DNA from: Parvibaculum sp040390855
GTDB taxonomy: Bacteria; Pseudomonadota; Alphaproteobacteria; Parvibaculales; Parvibaculaceae
Assembly (NCBI GenBank): GCA_040390855.1
Contig: JAZJXO010000005.1
Location: 155,207-219,206, forward strand
DNA: 64,000 nt
Direction: 5' to 3'
Both the position numbers and the translations under genes were made by a program. The first letter of the stretch is position 1, and every line of letters begins with the position of its first letter. A model generated the notes under the pieces. That model worked only from the letters and a program-made list of their open reading frames with translations. It did not search any database and was not told where the DNA came from. Shown one piece after another: positions 27,662 through 36,118 of this stretch.

Positions 27662-28426
27662 ATGCACATCCCCCGCAAGCGTCTCGATCAGGTGCTGGTC
27701 GAGCGTGGCCTGATGCCAAGCCGCGCCCGCGCCCAAAGCGAGATCAATGACGGTCACGTTCTGGTGGCAGGCGAAGTCGCGCGCAAACCTGCCCAGATGG
27801 TGAGTGACGAGGATGAAGTCACGCTGACCTCATCCGTACACGAATATGTCTCCCGCGCCGCGCTGAAGCTCGTTCACGCGCTCGATCATTTCGACATAGA
27901 TGTGCGGGACAGGTTTTGTCTCGACATCGGTGCTTCGACAGGCGGTTTTACGCAAGTCTTGCTGGAGCGTCATGCCGCTCATGTGACAGCGGTGGATGTC
28001 GGCCACGGCCAGCTTGCCCCCGCTTTGGCGGATCACCCCCGCGTGACACTCTTTGAAGGTCTCAATGCCAAGGATCTGATCCCCGAACATTTTGCAGGCA
28101 GGATGGGGATCATCACCTGCGACGTGAGTTTCATCAGCCTCGCCAAAGCGCTCGATCCCTTGCTCGATCTCTGCGCGGAAACGCCCGATCTCCTGCGGGA
28201 CAACGCGTATCTCGTTTTGCTGATCAAGCCCGAATTCGAGGTCGGCAAGGGCAATCTCGGCTCCGGCGGCATCGTCCGCGACCCCGCCCTTCACATGCAG
28301 GTTTGTGATACCCTGTCGGCATGGCTCCGTTCCAAAGGGCAATGGGAGGTTTTCGACGTCATCGAAAGCCCGATCCACGGCGGTGACGGCAACAAAGAGT
28401 TCTTCCTCATCGCCCGCCTGAAATAA
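27662..28426 (+). CDS. tlyA: TlyA family RNA methyltransferase
   Basis: This 254-residue protein has an N-terminal S4 RNA-binding domain (RLDQVLVERGLMPSRARAQS, then VLVAGEVARKPAQMV) followed by an FtsJ-like Rossmann methyltransferase. The SAM motif is CLDIGASTGGFTQVLLERHA, and the catalytic K-D-K-E positions fall in SRAALKLVHALD, CDVSFISL, LIKPEFEVGKG and the terminal EFFLIARLK. Family members 2'-O-methylate rRNA cytidines. The dxs-tlyA pairing is common in alphaproteobacteria. It is the last gene before a short palindromic intergenic repeat. Confidence 0.9.
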   Translation: MHIPRKRLDQVLVERGLMPSRARAQSEINDGHVLVAGEVARKPAQMVSDEDEVTLTSSVHEYVSRAALKLVHALDHFDIDVRDRFCLDIGASTGGFTQVLLERHAAHVTAVDVGHGQLAPALADHPRVTLFEGLNAKDLIPEHFAGRMGIITCDVSFISLAKALDPLLDLCAETPDLLRDNAYLVLLIKPEFEVGKGNLGSGGIVRDPALHMQVCDTLSAWLRSKGQWEVFDVIESPIHGGDGNKEFFLIARLK

Positions 28427-28431
28427 ATCGT

Positions 28432-28458
28432 CATGGCCGGACCTGATCCGGCCATCCA
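28432..28458. repeat. REP-like palindromic intergenic element
   Basis: The core TGGCCGGACCTGATCCGGCCA is a near-perfect inverted repeat (TGGCCGGA/TCCGGCCA, 5-base loop) preceded by CGTCA. The same opening, GTCATGGCCGGGCTT, recurs after the MBL gene near 23456, and a degenerate version is near 6702. This sequence type is a dispersed extragenic palindrome in Rhizobiales genomes. Confidence 0.55.
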
Positions 28459-28483
28459 GCGCTTCTCTATAAAGTCATTCTTT

Positions 28484-29758
28484 ATGTCAAATGCTCTTTC
28501 TACTGACGAACTCGACGTCACCATCGACACGCTCGGCCACCTCGGCGATGGTGTCGCCGATGTCAACGGCGTGCAGGTCTTCGTCCCCCTCACGCTGGCC
28601 GGAGAGCGCGTCACCATCCGCCCGACCACAGAAGGCCGCGCCGACCTGCTGCGCATCCTTGAGCCATCGTCATCGCGCATCAAGCCGCCCTGCAAACATT
28701 ACGGCCAATGCGGCGGCTGCGCCCTCCAGCATGTCGCGCCCGCGCTCTATGCCACATGGAAGCGCGAACAGGTCATCGCTGCTTTGTCGTCTCGCGGCAT
28801 CGACGTCGAAGTTGATCCGCTCGTCACCGCCAACGCCGCCACCCGCCGCCGCGCCGCCTTCGCCGCCACCCGCACCAAGAAGGGCGTGACGCTTGGCTAT
28901 TATGGCCGCGCCAGCCACAACATTATTTCCATCGAGCACTGTCCGCTTGTCACGCCGGAAATCGAAGAGAGTCTTGCCGCCCTTGCCGAAGTCGTGATGC
29001 CGGGCCTCTCGCGCAAGGGCCGCGCCTCGCTTCTCGTCACGTCCACCGAAACCGGATTGGATGTCGCTGTGACAGGTGGCAAGGAAGCGCCCGACGGCCC
29101 CTTGCGCTCTGACCTCGCCCAACGTGCCGCCTCGGCCGATCTTGCGCGCCTCACATGGGACGGCGACATCCTGTCGGAACGCCGCGCGCCCGTCGTCTCC
29201 ATGTCCGGCATCAAGGTCACGCCGCCGCCGGGTGCCTTCCTGCAAGCGACACAGCAAGGTCAGGACAATCTCACGCGCCTCGTATTGGAAGGCGTGGGGG
29301 AGGCCAAACGTATCGTTGATCTTTTTTCCGGTTGTGGCACCTTCACAGCGGCGCTTGCCGTCAAAGCCTCCGTGCTCGGCGTCGAGAGCGAAGTAAAATC
29401 CGTCGCCGCCATCGACCGTGCGATCCGCGAGCAGGGCCCCGCAAAGAAACTCAAGCCCGTCTCGTTCCTGACGCGCGATCTCTTCCGCCGCCCGCTCCAT
29501 ATGTCCGAGCTGTTGAAAGTCGATGCGGTGGTGTTCGATCCGCCGCGCGCCGGTGCCACCGCCCAATGCGAAATGCTGGCCCGCTCCTCCGTACCGGTCA
29601 TCATCGGCGTTTCCTGCAATCCCGCAACCTTCGCGCGTGATGCCCGCACGTTGATCGACGGCGGCTATCGCCTTGCCCGCGTCACCCCCGTTGATCAGTT
29701 TCTCTGGTCGCCCCATATTGAACTGGTCGGAACTTTCATCAAAGCCCCCTCGCAATAA
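28484..29758 (+). CDS. Class I SAM-dependent RNA methyltransferase (TrmA/RumA family)
   Basis: This 424-residue uracil-5 methyltransferase-family protein begins with a TRAM-like beta domain (LDVTIDTLGHLGDGVADVNG). An iron-sulfur cysteine cluster follows (CKHYGQCGGCALQH with the earlier PPC). The SAM-binding motif is VDLFSGCGTFTAALAVKA, then VVFDPPRAGATAQCEML, and the catalytic cysteine is in GVSCNPATFARDA. It is the RlmC/RlmD/TrmA type acting on rRNA or tRNA; the exact uridine is unknown. The ATG at 28484 is used because the stretch from 28433 lies in the palindromic repeat and is not conserved-looking. Confidence 0.85.
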   Translation: MSNALSTDELDVTIDTLGHLGDGVADVNGVQVFVPLTLAGERVTIRPTTEGRADLLRILEPSSSRIKPPCKHYGQCGGCALQHVAPALYATWKREQVIAALSSRGIDVEVDPLVTANAATRRRAAFAATRTKKGVTLGYYGRASHNIISIEHCPLVTPEIEESLAALAEVVMPGLSRKGRASLLVTSTETGLDVAVTGGKEAPDGPLRSDLAQRAASADLARLTWDGDILSERRAPVVSMSGIKVTPPPGAFLQATQQGQDNLTRLVLEGVGEAKRIVDLFSGCGTFTAALAVKASVLGVESEVKSVAAIDRAIREQGPAKKLKPVSFLTRDLFRRPLHMSELLKVDAVVFDPPRAGATAQCEMLARSSVPVIIGVSCNPATFARDARTLIDGGYRLARVTPVDQFLWSPHIELVGTFIKAPSQ

Positions 29759-29764
29759 AGAGAC

Positions 29765-30811
29765 ATGCGCATGGCGCGTCCGCTTTCGAAGTTGGGATTC
29801 GGGATTTCGCAGGGCGCACGCGTCGCGTGGTATGCGGGCCATTACCTCGCCCTCAGCCGTATGCGCGGGCCTCTCGTGCCCGAAGGCGAGGCACCGCCGA
29901 AAATTAACGGACGGTTCCCGAACTGGCAGGCCGTGACGCGCGGGATGCTGTCGCTCTTTGAGCGCGATTGGGCGAATGTCGAAGCCGGTCTCTATCGCGC
30001 CCCTGCGGGTTTTGCCTCACCCGCCGACGCGCTGAAATCGAGTCTGCGCTTTTTCAAAGATGCCCGCGTCGTCGACGAGCGCCGTTTGAACCGCCGCCAT
30101 TCCGAAGTGATGAGCGATGAGCTGCACGACCACTTCCCGCGTTACTACCTGCAAAATTTTCACTATCAGACCGATGGCTGGCTCTCCGAAAAATCAGCCA
30201 AACTTTACGACACGCAGGTCGAAGTCCTCTTCGCCGGAACAGGCGGTGCCATGCGCCGTCAGGCCTTGGTGCCGCTCACCAGAGCGCTGCGAGGTCGCGA
30301 CCAGCGCCAAGCCGCGATGCTCGAAGTGGCCTGCGGCACAGGCGGTTTCCTCGCCGACGTGCTCGCCAATTTCCCGCGCCTCAATGTGATGGGCCTCGAT
30401 CTGTCGCCTGCCTATATCGCCGAAGCAAAGAAACGTCTCGGCGCGCGCCGCAATCTTACTCTGCTGGATGGGAACGCCGAGAGCCTCCCCGTCGCTGACG
30501 CCTCGCAGGACATCGTGACCTGCATCTATCTCTTTCACGAACTGCCGCCGAAAATCCGCCAGTCCGTCGCCGCCGAAATCGCCCGCGTGTTGAAGCCCGG
30601 CGGCACGGCGATCATCATGGATGCGCTTCAGACAGGCGACACACCGGATTTCGACGGGCTCCTTGAAGTCTTCCCTGTCGGCTTCCACGAACCATACTTC
30701 ACGTCCTACCTCGCTGAAGATTTTTCAGAACTCTTCGCCGCGCAAGGGCTCACGCAGACAGACGCGACGTCCGCCTTCCTCTCCAAAGTCATGGTATTCG
30801 AAAAGACCTAA
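29765..30811 (+). CDS. SAM-dependent methyltransferase
   Basis: This 348-residue protein has a class I methyltransferase core in its second half: EVACGTGGFLADVLANFPRL (motif I), VMGLDLSPAYIAEAKKRL, LLDGNAESLPVADASQDIV and the post-motif IARVLKPGGTAIIMD. The N-terminal half is helical with RYYLQNFHYQTDGWLSEKSA and may bind the substrate. It resembles UbiE/ubiquinone or sterol-type C-methyltransferases, but the substrate is unknown. It lies 6 bp after the RNA methyltransferase gene and overlaps the aroC stop tail to tail by 4 bp. Confidence 0.75.
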   Translation: MRMARPLSKLGFGISQGARVAWYAGHYLALSRMRGPLVPEGEAPPKINGRFPNWQAVTRGMLSLFERDWANVEAGLYRAPAGFASPADALKSSLRFFKDARVVDERRLNRRHSEVMSDELHDHFPRYYLQNFHYQTDGWLSEKSAKLYDTQVEVLFAGTGGAMRRQALVPLTRALRGRDQRQAAMLEVACGTGGFLADVLANFPRLNVMGLDLSPAYIAEAKKRLGARRNLTLLDGNAESLPVADASQDIVTCIYLFHELPPKIRQSVAAEIARVLKPGGTAIIMDALQTGDTPDFDGLLEVFPVGFHEPYFTSYLAEDFSELFAAQGLTQTDATSAFLSKVMVFEKT

Positions 30812-31893
30812 CCGACCTGCGCGCGATGACGCATCAGGTGGTCGGCCAGCACACAGGCGACCATCGCTTCGCCCACAGGCACCGCGCGGATACCGACGCA
30901 AGGGTCGTGACGCCCCTTGGTCTGGATGTCCGTATCCGCTCCCTCCTTGGTCACGGTATGGCGCGGCGCAAGGATCGACGATGTCGGCTTCACGGCAAAG
31001 CGGGCGACAATGTCCTGTCCCGTCGAAATCCCGCCGAGAATACCGCCTGCATGGTTCGACGAAAATGTGGGGCCGTTATCGCCCGCAAACATTTCGTCTG
31101 CATTCTCTTCGCCGCTGAGTGCCGCCGCCGCAAAGCCGTCGCCGATCTCGACGCCCTTGACTGCATTGATGCTCATCAGCGCGGCGGCAATGTCGGCATC
31201 GAGCTTGCCGTAAATCGGTGCGCCAAAACCGACCGGCACACCCGACACAACAATTTCGATGATTGCCCCGCAGGACGAACCCGCCTTGCGCACACCATCA
31301 AGATAATCTTCCCAGTTCGCCGCCGCCTTCGCGTCAGGACACCAGAACGGATTGTTGCCCGTCTCGCCCCAGTTCCAGTTGGCGCGGTCGATCTTGTGCG
31401 GCCCCATCTGCACCAATGCGCCACGGATCGTGACGCCGCTCAGAACCTTGCGCGCCACGGCGCCCGCCGCCACACGCGCAGCGGTTTCCCGCGCCGACGA
31501 GCGCCCGCCGCCGCGATAGTCGCGGATGCCGTATTTGCTCAGGTAAGTGTAGTCGGCGTGACCAGGCCGGAACTTCTCTTTGATGTCGCCATAGTCTTTC
31601 GAGCGCTGATCGACATTCTCGATCATCAGCGAGATCGGCGTACCCGTTGTCACTTCTTCGCCGGTTGCTTCGTTGATGAACGTGCCCGACAGGATTTTCA
31701 CTTCGTCAGGCTCGCGGCGCTGCGTCGTGAAGCGCGACTGGCCGGGCTTGCGCATATTGAGCCAGTGCTGGATGTCGGCGGCCTTCAGCGGCAGCAGCGG
31801 AGGTGCGCCGTCGACCACGCAGCCGAGCGCCGGCCCGTGGCTTTCACCCCAGGTGGTTACACGGAAGAGATGGCCGAACGTATTGTGCGACAT
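30808..31893 (-). CDS. aroC: Chorismate synthase
   Basis: This 361-residue enzyme converts EPSP to chorismate using reduced FMN, the last step of the shikimate pathway. All three family signatures are seen: GESHGPALGCVVDGAPPLLP near the N-terminus, YRGGGRSSARETAARVAAGA in the middle and TFSSNHAGGILGGISTGQDI later. The C-terminus has GRHDPCVGIRAVPVGEAMVA. The length and motif set are complete. It lies 18 bp downstream of fabI on the same strand and is probably co-transcribed with it. Confidence 0.97.
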   Translation of the reverse strand: MSHNTFGHLFRVTTWGESHGPALGCVVDGAPPLLPLKAADIQHWLNMRKPGQSRFTTQRREPDEVKILSGTFINEATGEEVTTGTPISLMIENVDQRSKDYGDIKEKFRPGHADYTYLSKYGIRDYRGGGRSSARETAARVAAGAVARKVLSGVTIRGALVQMGPHKIDRANWNWGETGNNPFWCPDAKAAANWEDYLDGVRKAGSSCGAIIEIVVSGVPVGFGAPIYGKLDADIAAALMSINAVKGVEIGDGFAAAALSGEENADEMFAGDNGPTFSSNHAGGILGGISTGQDIVARFAVKPTSSILAPRHTVTKEGADTDIQTKGRHDPCVGIRAVPVGEAMVACVLADHLMRHRAQVG

Positions 31894-31911
31894 GCTTTTT
31901 CTAACTGGGCC

Positions 31912-32751
31912 TCAAACGATGCTCATATCCGGCGCGTCCTCGGCCTTCATGCCGACGACGTGGTAGCCTGCATCCACATGATGCACTTCGCCGGTAACGC
32001 CGGAGCCGAGGTCGGAGAGAAGATAGAGCGCTGTGTTGCCCACTTCTTCGATCGAGACGGTGCGCTTCAGCGGCGCGTTCAATTCGTTCCACTTCAGGAT
32101 ATAGCGGAAATCGCCGATGCCCGATGCGGCCAGCGTCTTGATGGGACCGGCGGAAATGGCGTTGACGCGGATATTGTTGCGGCCGAGATCGACCGAGAGA
32201 TAGCGCACACTCGCCTCAAGCGCGGCTTTGGCCACGCCCATGACGTTATAATGCGGGATCACTTTTTCCGACCCGTAATAGGTCAGTGTCGCGATCGAGC
32301 CGCCATCCGTCATCAGCTTTTCCGCCCGCTGGCACAGAGCGACGAAGGAGTAGCACGAGATCGCCATGCTCGCCGTGAAGTTGTCGAGCGAGGTATCGAC
32401 ATAACGTCCGGTGAGTTCGTCCTTGTTGGAATAGGCGATGGCATGGACAAAGAAATCGATCTTGCCCCATTTGGCTTTGAGTTCGGCAAACACCGCATCC
32501 ATGCTCTCGGCGTTCGTCACATCGCAGGGCAGGATGACCGTCGAACCGATGGATTCAGCGAGCGGGACCACGCGCTTTTGCAGTGCGTCGCCCTGATAGG
32601 TGAAGGCAATTTCCGCGCCATGATCGGCACAGGCTTTGGCGATGCCCCAGGCGATAGAACGGTTATTGGCAACGCCCATGATAAGGCCGCGCTTGCCTGC
32701 CATCAGGCCGGTGCTGCGTACGGGTGGGGTTGCTGTTGTGGCTTCGCTCAT
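31912..32751 (-). CDS. fabI: Enoyl-[acyl-carrier-protein] reductase (NADH), FabI
   Basis: This 279-residue enzyme catalyses the last reduction of the fatty acid elongation cycle. It has the FabI variants of SDR motifs: GLIMGVANNRSIAWGIAKA for the cofactor, AYSNKDELTGRYVDTS, and YYGSEKVIPHYNVMGVAKAAL with the Tyr-x6-Lys catalytic spacing. The substrate-loop region IKTLAASGIGDF and the ending TGEVHHVDAGYHVVGM are typical. It is the target class of triclosan/isoniazid-type inhibitors. Gene order fabI-aroC is conserved in several Rhizobiales. Confidence 0.95.
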   Translation of the reverse strand: MSEATTATPPVRSTGLMAGKRGLIMGVANNRSIAWGIAKACADHGAEIAFTYQGDALQKRVVPLAESIGSTVILPCDVTNAESMDAVFAELKAKWGKIDFFVHAIAYSNKDELTGRYVDTSLDNFTASMAISCYSFVALCQRAEKLMTDGGSIATLTYYGSEKVIPHYNVMGVAKAALEASVRYLSVDLGRNNIRVNAISAGPIKTLAASGIGDFRYILKWNELNAPLKRTVSIEEVGNTALYLLSDLGSGVTGEVHHVDAGYHVVGMKAEDAPDMSIV

Positions 32752-32887
32752 CGCCTGCCTCGTTTTATCGCGCGGAAGAGGGCCCCCTGCGCCGGTTTTT
32801 TCGTCAAATCAAATCGCGCGCATCCTACACAATAGCCCCGACGGGTCCATCGAAAAGCCGTTCACGTATTCTTTCAAAAAGGCACAT

Positions 32888-33835
32888 TCAGCGCGTTTTC
32901 CGGCGTGGATCATGGGCAAGACCGGGCCCCCATCCGGCCAAAAAATCACGCAGAGCCTGATCCTGTTCATCCGGCAGCGAAAGGGTTAGGCACACAATGA
33001 GATCATTTGGCTGAGAGCCGTTCTCAAGTTGAATGCCGCGCCCTTTGAGGCGCAGCTTGGTGCCGGTGTTCGACCCTGCCGGAATGGTGAGCGATACAGG
33101 CCCCGTCAGCGTCTCGATTTCGAGCTTTGTGCCGAGCACAGCTTCGGGCAGCGAGACGGGAACATTCTGCAAAATGTTAAGCCCCTCGCGCGTCATCGTC
33201 TCGTGTCGTTCGACGGTGACGGTGATGATCGCATCGCCCGCCGGTGCGCCGCCATAGCCTTCGCCGCCTTGACCGCGCAGACGGATCTGCTGGCCGTCTT
33301 CGATACCGGCAGGCACTTTCACATCAAGCTCGCGACCATTGCCGAGGCTTAGGCGCTGCTTGCCACCGCGTGCGGCATCCAGAAAAGAGACGGTGAGGCG
33401 ATAGGTCTGATCGTCGCCCTTGGCACGAAAGACGCGCTTGCCCGCATCGCGAAGTCCTCCGAAAAGTCCGGTGAACATGTCCGCGCCGACGTCGCCTGTC
33501 GCCCCCATCGGGTCCGCCTCGAATTGCGTGCGGCCCGCGCGGGCGCGCGCATAGGGTGCCTCTTCAAATGCCGGATTGGGCCTGCTGTTGTTGCGTGACC
33601 AGGTGCGCATTTCGGCTTCTGCGGCTTGGCCTGCATCAAAGCGTGTCCGCGCTGCCTTGTCCTTCAGCAGATTATAGGCCGCCGTCACGTTCTGAAAACG
33701 CGCCTGCGCATCAGCGCTGGGCGAGGCACCTTGTGCGTCGGGATGCAGTGTCTTGGCCAGACGCCGGTAGGCCGCTTTGATCGCGGCTGTGTCGGCGTCG
33801 GGCTTCAGGCCCAGAATGGCGTAAGGGTTGCGCAA
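32888..33835 (-). CDS. J-domain protein (CbpA-like DnaJ family)
   Basis: This 315-residue Hsp40 has an N-terminal J domain (NPYAILGLKPDADTAAIKAA, then LAKTLHPDAQG containing the HPD that stimulates DnaK). A charged linker follows, then DnaJ C-terminal substrate-binding domains (VSFLDAARGGKQRL, KVPAGIEDGQQIRLRGQG, PVSLPEAVLGTKLEIETLTG). No CxxCxGxG zinc repeats are present, so it is the class II (CbpA/DjlA-like) type. It likely works as a specialised DnaK cochaperone. It is separated from fabI by 136 bp. Confidence 0.9.
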   Translation of the reverse strand: MRNPYAILGLKPDADTAAIKAAYRRLAKTLHPDAQGASPSADAQARFQNVTAAYNLLKDKAARTRFDAGQAAEAEMRTWSRNNSRPNPAFEEAPYARARAGRTQFEADPMGATGDVGADMFTGLFGGLRDAGKRVFRAKGDDQTYRLTVSFLDAARGGKQRLSLGNGRELDVKVPAGIEDGQQIRLRGQGGEGYGGAPAGDAIITVTVERHETMTREGLNILQNVPVSLPEAVLGTKLEIETLTGPVSLTIPAGSNTGTKLRLKGRGIQLENGSQPNDLIVCLTLSLPDEQDQALRDFLAGWGPGLAHDPRRKTR

Positions 33836-33911
33836 CGGGTAACTCCGGCAGAGGCAGAACGATCTAGTTTAGGCGATGTGCCGATACAAATTGGTTAATT
33901 GAAATCAGGGT

Positions 33912-34775
33912 TCAAGGCGTTGCAGGCACAGAGGCAGGCCCCGTTCCCGCGGGCTTTGTTTCTTCCGCAGGTGTTGCCGCGCGTGGCTCTGATTCCAGTG
34001 CCGCGCGCACATCGTCTTCAAGTTTTGTCTCGGGCTTCGGCGCAACACTTTCAGGTGCTGTCGGTGCCGCCGGAGCAGTAGGTGCCGTCGCATCGGGCAG
34101 GGGCTGCGCCACAACCCGATCCTGCGGCGAGGCCTCCGTCCGCTCCGGCGCTTTCGGCCCTTCCAGTTCCGGCACGAGTTTTGTCAGGCGTTCGACTGCG
34201 AGTTTGCTGCCGTTGCGTGCGGCAATCGCATACCAGCCGAGCGCCATGCCGATATTTTTTTCGACGCCTTGCCCGCTCTCGTAAAGCACGGCGAGATTAT
34301 ATTCCGCGATAGGGCTGCCCGCGAGCGAGGCGGCATGAAACCAGAAGGCGGCGGCTTCCAGATTTTTCGGCACACCGTCGCCCTTCATATGCATGAAGGC
34401 GGCGTTGACCTGCGCCAGCGTGAATCCCTTGGAGCCCGCTTCCTCGTAAAACCACAAAGCGCGTTTGGGGTCGCGTGCCGTGCCTTTGCCTTCGCGCAGC
34501 ATCAGCCCGACATTGCGCATGGCGGCAAGGTCGGCTTGTTGTGCAAGCGGCAACCAGATTTTGAAAGCGGTTTCAAAATCGCCTTTGTCGTAGGCCACAA
34601 CGCCGCGCTGAAAAAGCTCGCTCTTCGGCGGCGGAGTATCACTGGGATTGGAAAGAACGGTGGCAGGGGCAGCCAGCGCAATACCTGTCATCGGCACCAG
34701 ACCTAGAGCCGAAACGACCAGAACCCATCGCAACAATCGCAAACTTGAACTCAAAGGATCATCCTCCCGCATCAA
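33912..34775 (-). CDS. Secreted SEL1-like repeat protein
   Basis: This 287-residue protein has an N-terminal signal/anchor segment (LLRWVLVVSALGLVPMTGIA). Several SEL1/TPR-type repeats follow: GDFETAFKIWLPLAQQ, AAMRNVGLMLREGKGTARDP, ALWFYEEAGSKGFTLAQVNA, and SPIAEYNLAVLYESGQGVEK. The last quarter is a low-complexity proline/alanine/glutamate tail. Such proteins are periplasmic or membrane-associated scaffolds for protein-protein contacts. Nothing in the neighbourhood indicates the partner. Confidence 0.8.
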   Translation of the reverse strand: MMREDDPLSSSLRLLRWVLVVSALGLVPMTGIALAAPATVLSNPSDTPPPKSELFQRGVVAYDKGDFETAFKIWLPLAQQADLAAMRNVGLMLREGKGTARDPKRALWFYEEAGSKGFTLAQVNAAFMHMKGDGVPKNLEAAAFWFHAASLAGSPIAEYNLAVLYESGQGVEKNIGMALGWYAIAARNGSKLAVERLTKLVPELEGPKAPERTEASPQDRVVAQPLPDATAPTAPAAPTAPESVAPKPETKLEDDVRAALESEPRAATPAEETKPAGTGPASVPATP

Positions 34776-34801
34776 ACCGATACGGGAGGATGCCAGATTG
34801 T

Positions 34802-35275
34802 TCAGCTATTGACGATCTGCCATGAGCCGTCGGGCTGACGGCAGGCTGTGCCATATGCGCGCTCGGTCTTGCCGCCCACAACGATGTTCTGCGAGTATTC
34901 GCGGCAATAGGTGTTGTTCTGCTGATAGGCCTTCTGCGGAACGATCGTGCCGGAATTGCCGCTATCGGGGTTGTTCCACTGCACGGGCTGGCCCGCGCGG
35001 CCAGATTCCAGCGCCTGTTGCGTCGACTGGGACATATATTGCCGGTCAGCGCGGTCGAGCGACTGGCCGATATTGCTGCCGAGCAAGCCGCCGAGCAGCA
35101 CGCCCGCGCCCGTCGTCCAGAGCTGGCCGGAGCCGCCGCCGAACTGCGAGCCGGCAAGGCCGCCGGCCAATGCGCCGCCAAGCGTGCCGATCTGCTGCTT
35201 CGGCCCCGCGCCGTCCTGACAGGCGGCAAGGGAGAGCGCGACGGCACCAATCATCAAACCTTTGAGAATTTTCAT
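34802..35275 (-). CDS. Glycine-zipper outer-membrane lipoprotein (17 kDa antigen-like)
   Basis: The start at 35275 gives a 157-residue protein with a lipoprotein signal (MKILKGLMIGAVALSLAACQ, lipobox LAAC). A glycine-zipper segment follows (GTLGGALAGGLAGSQFGGGS and GVLLGGLLGSNIGQ), then the LDRADRQYMSQSTQQALES motif of the 17 kDa surface-antigen family. The C-terminal RT0821/Lpp0805-like part has NTYCREYSQNIVVGGK and AYGTACRQPDGSWQIV with paired cysteines. Longer in-frame starts place polar sequence before the signal and were rejected. Confidence 0.85.
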   Translation of the reverse strand: MKILKGLMIGAVALSLAACQDGAGPKQQIGTLGGALAGGLAGSQFGGGSGQLWTTGAGVLLGGLLGSNIGQSLDRADRQYMSQSTQQALESGRAGQPVQWNNPDSGNSGTIVPQKAYQQNNTYCREYSQNIVVGGKTERAYGTACRQPDGSWQIVNS

Positions 35276-35479
35276 GTTTTTAGTCCTGTTTTTCGGCCAG
35301 CATCGTTGAAAAATGGCCGTCGGTGAGACAAATCCCATGCGGACCACTATACGTTATGACCTGATACTTAGACCGCAAATGTGGCAGGAAATAAGGCGGA
35401 ACTTAAAGCCTTATCTGGTTTGGAAAACTTTGATCTATTTGAGGGTTTCCGGTCGCATCGAACAGTTTGGAGATACAAA

Positions 35480-36118
35480 GTGCCCCCCGCGCCAGACCAC
35501 CCCGATCTGCAAACCGACACGCCCGCGTGGATTGAGGCCAAAGACCCGTTTGCGCTTTTCGCCGAATGGCTGGCCGACGCGACGAAGAGCGAACCGAACG
35601 ACCCGAACGCCATGGCGCTTGCCACCGCCGATCCCGACGGCTATCCCGATCTGCGCATGGTGCTGCTGAAAGGCGCTGACGAGCGCGGCTTTGTTTTTTT
35701 CACCAATTATGAAAGCGCCAAGGGCCGCGAGCTGATCGCCAATCCCAAGGCCGCGCTCTGCTTTCATTGGAAGTCGCTGCGCCGTCAGATCCGTGTGCGC
35801 GGGCTCGTCACCCATACAACAGAGGCCGAAGCCGACGCCTATCACGCGACCCGCGCTCGCGACAGCCAGATCGGCGCATGGGCCTCGCGTCAGTCGCGCG
35901 AACTTGCCTCGCGCTTCGAGTTCGAAAAAGAAATCGCGCGTTACGCCGCCAAATTCGGTCTGAGCAAAGTGCCGCGCCCGCCCCATTGGTCCGGCTTCCG
36001 CATCGCGCCCTTGCAGATCGAGTTCTGGCGCGACCGTCCGTTCCGGTTGCATGACCGTCTCGTCTTCACCCGCGCCGATGCAGAGACGGCGTGGACCACA
36101 GCAAAGCTTTTTCCATGA
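35480..36118 (+). CDS. pdxH: Pyridoxamine/pyridoxine 5'-phosphate oxidase
   Basis: This FMN enzyme makes pyridoxal 5'-phosphate. The core is unmistakable: DPFALFAEWLADATKSEPND, AMALATADPDGYPDLRMVLL, FVFFTNYESAKGRELIANP, LCFHWKSLRRQIRVRG, and the C-terminal WSGFRIAPLQIEFWRDRPFR, LHDRLVF. I choose GTG 35480, preceded by GGAG at a good distance, because it gives the usual 212 residues. An ATG at 35381 would add 33 residues not typical of the family. The stop overlaps the start of the cation transporter (ATGA), so the two are coupled. Its product serves the PLP enzymes elsewhere in the window. Confidence 0.92.
   Translation: MPPAPDHPDLQTDTPAWIEAKDPFALFAEWLADATKSEPNDPNAMALATADPDGYPDLRMVLLKGADERGFVFFTNYESAKGRELIANPKAALCFHWKSLRRQIRVRGLVTHTTEAEADAYHATRARDSQIGAWASRQSRELASRFEFEKEIARYAAKFGLSKVPRPPHWSGFRIAPLQIEFWRDRPFRLHDRLVFTRADAETAWTTAKLFP

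Noticed and set aside
25706..27757. Long 683-residue minus-strand open frame
   Set aside because: It is the antisense shadow of dxs. The plus strand has the full motif set of the enzyme, while the minus frame shows the H/D/R-rich composition typical of antisense GC-rich DNA and no domain.
30826..32835. 669-residue plus-strand open frame
   Set aside because: It runs opposite aroC and fabI, both fully recognisable. The frame has no domain and is a composition artefact.
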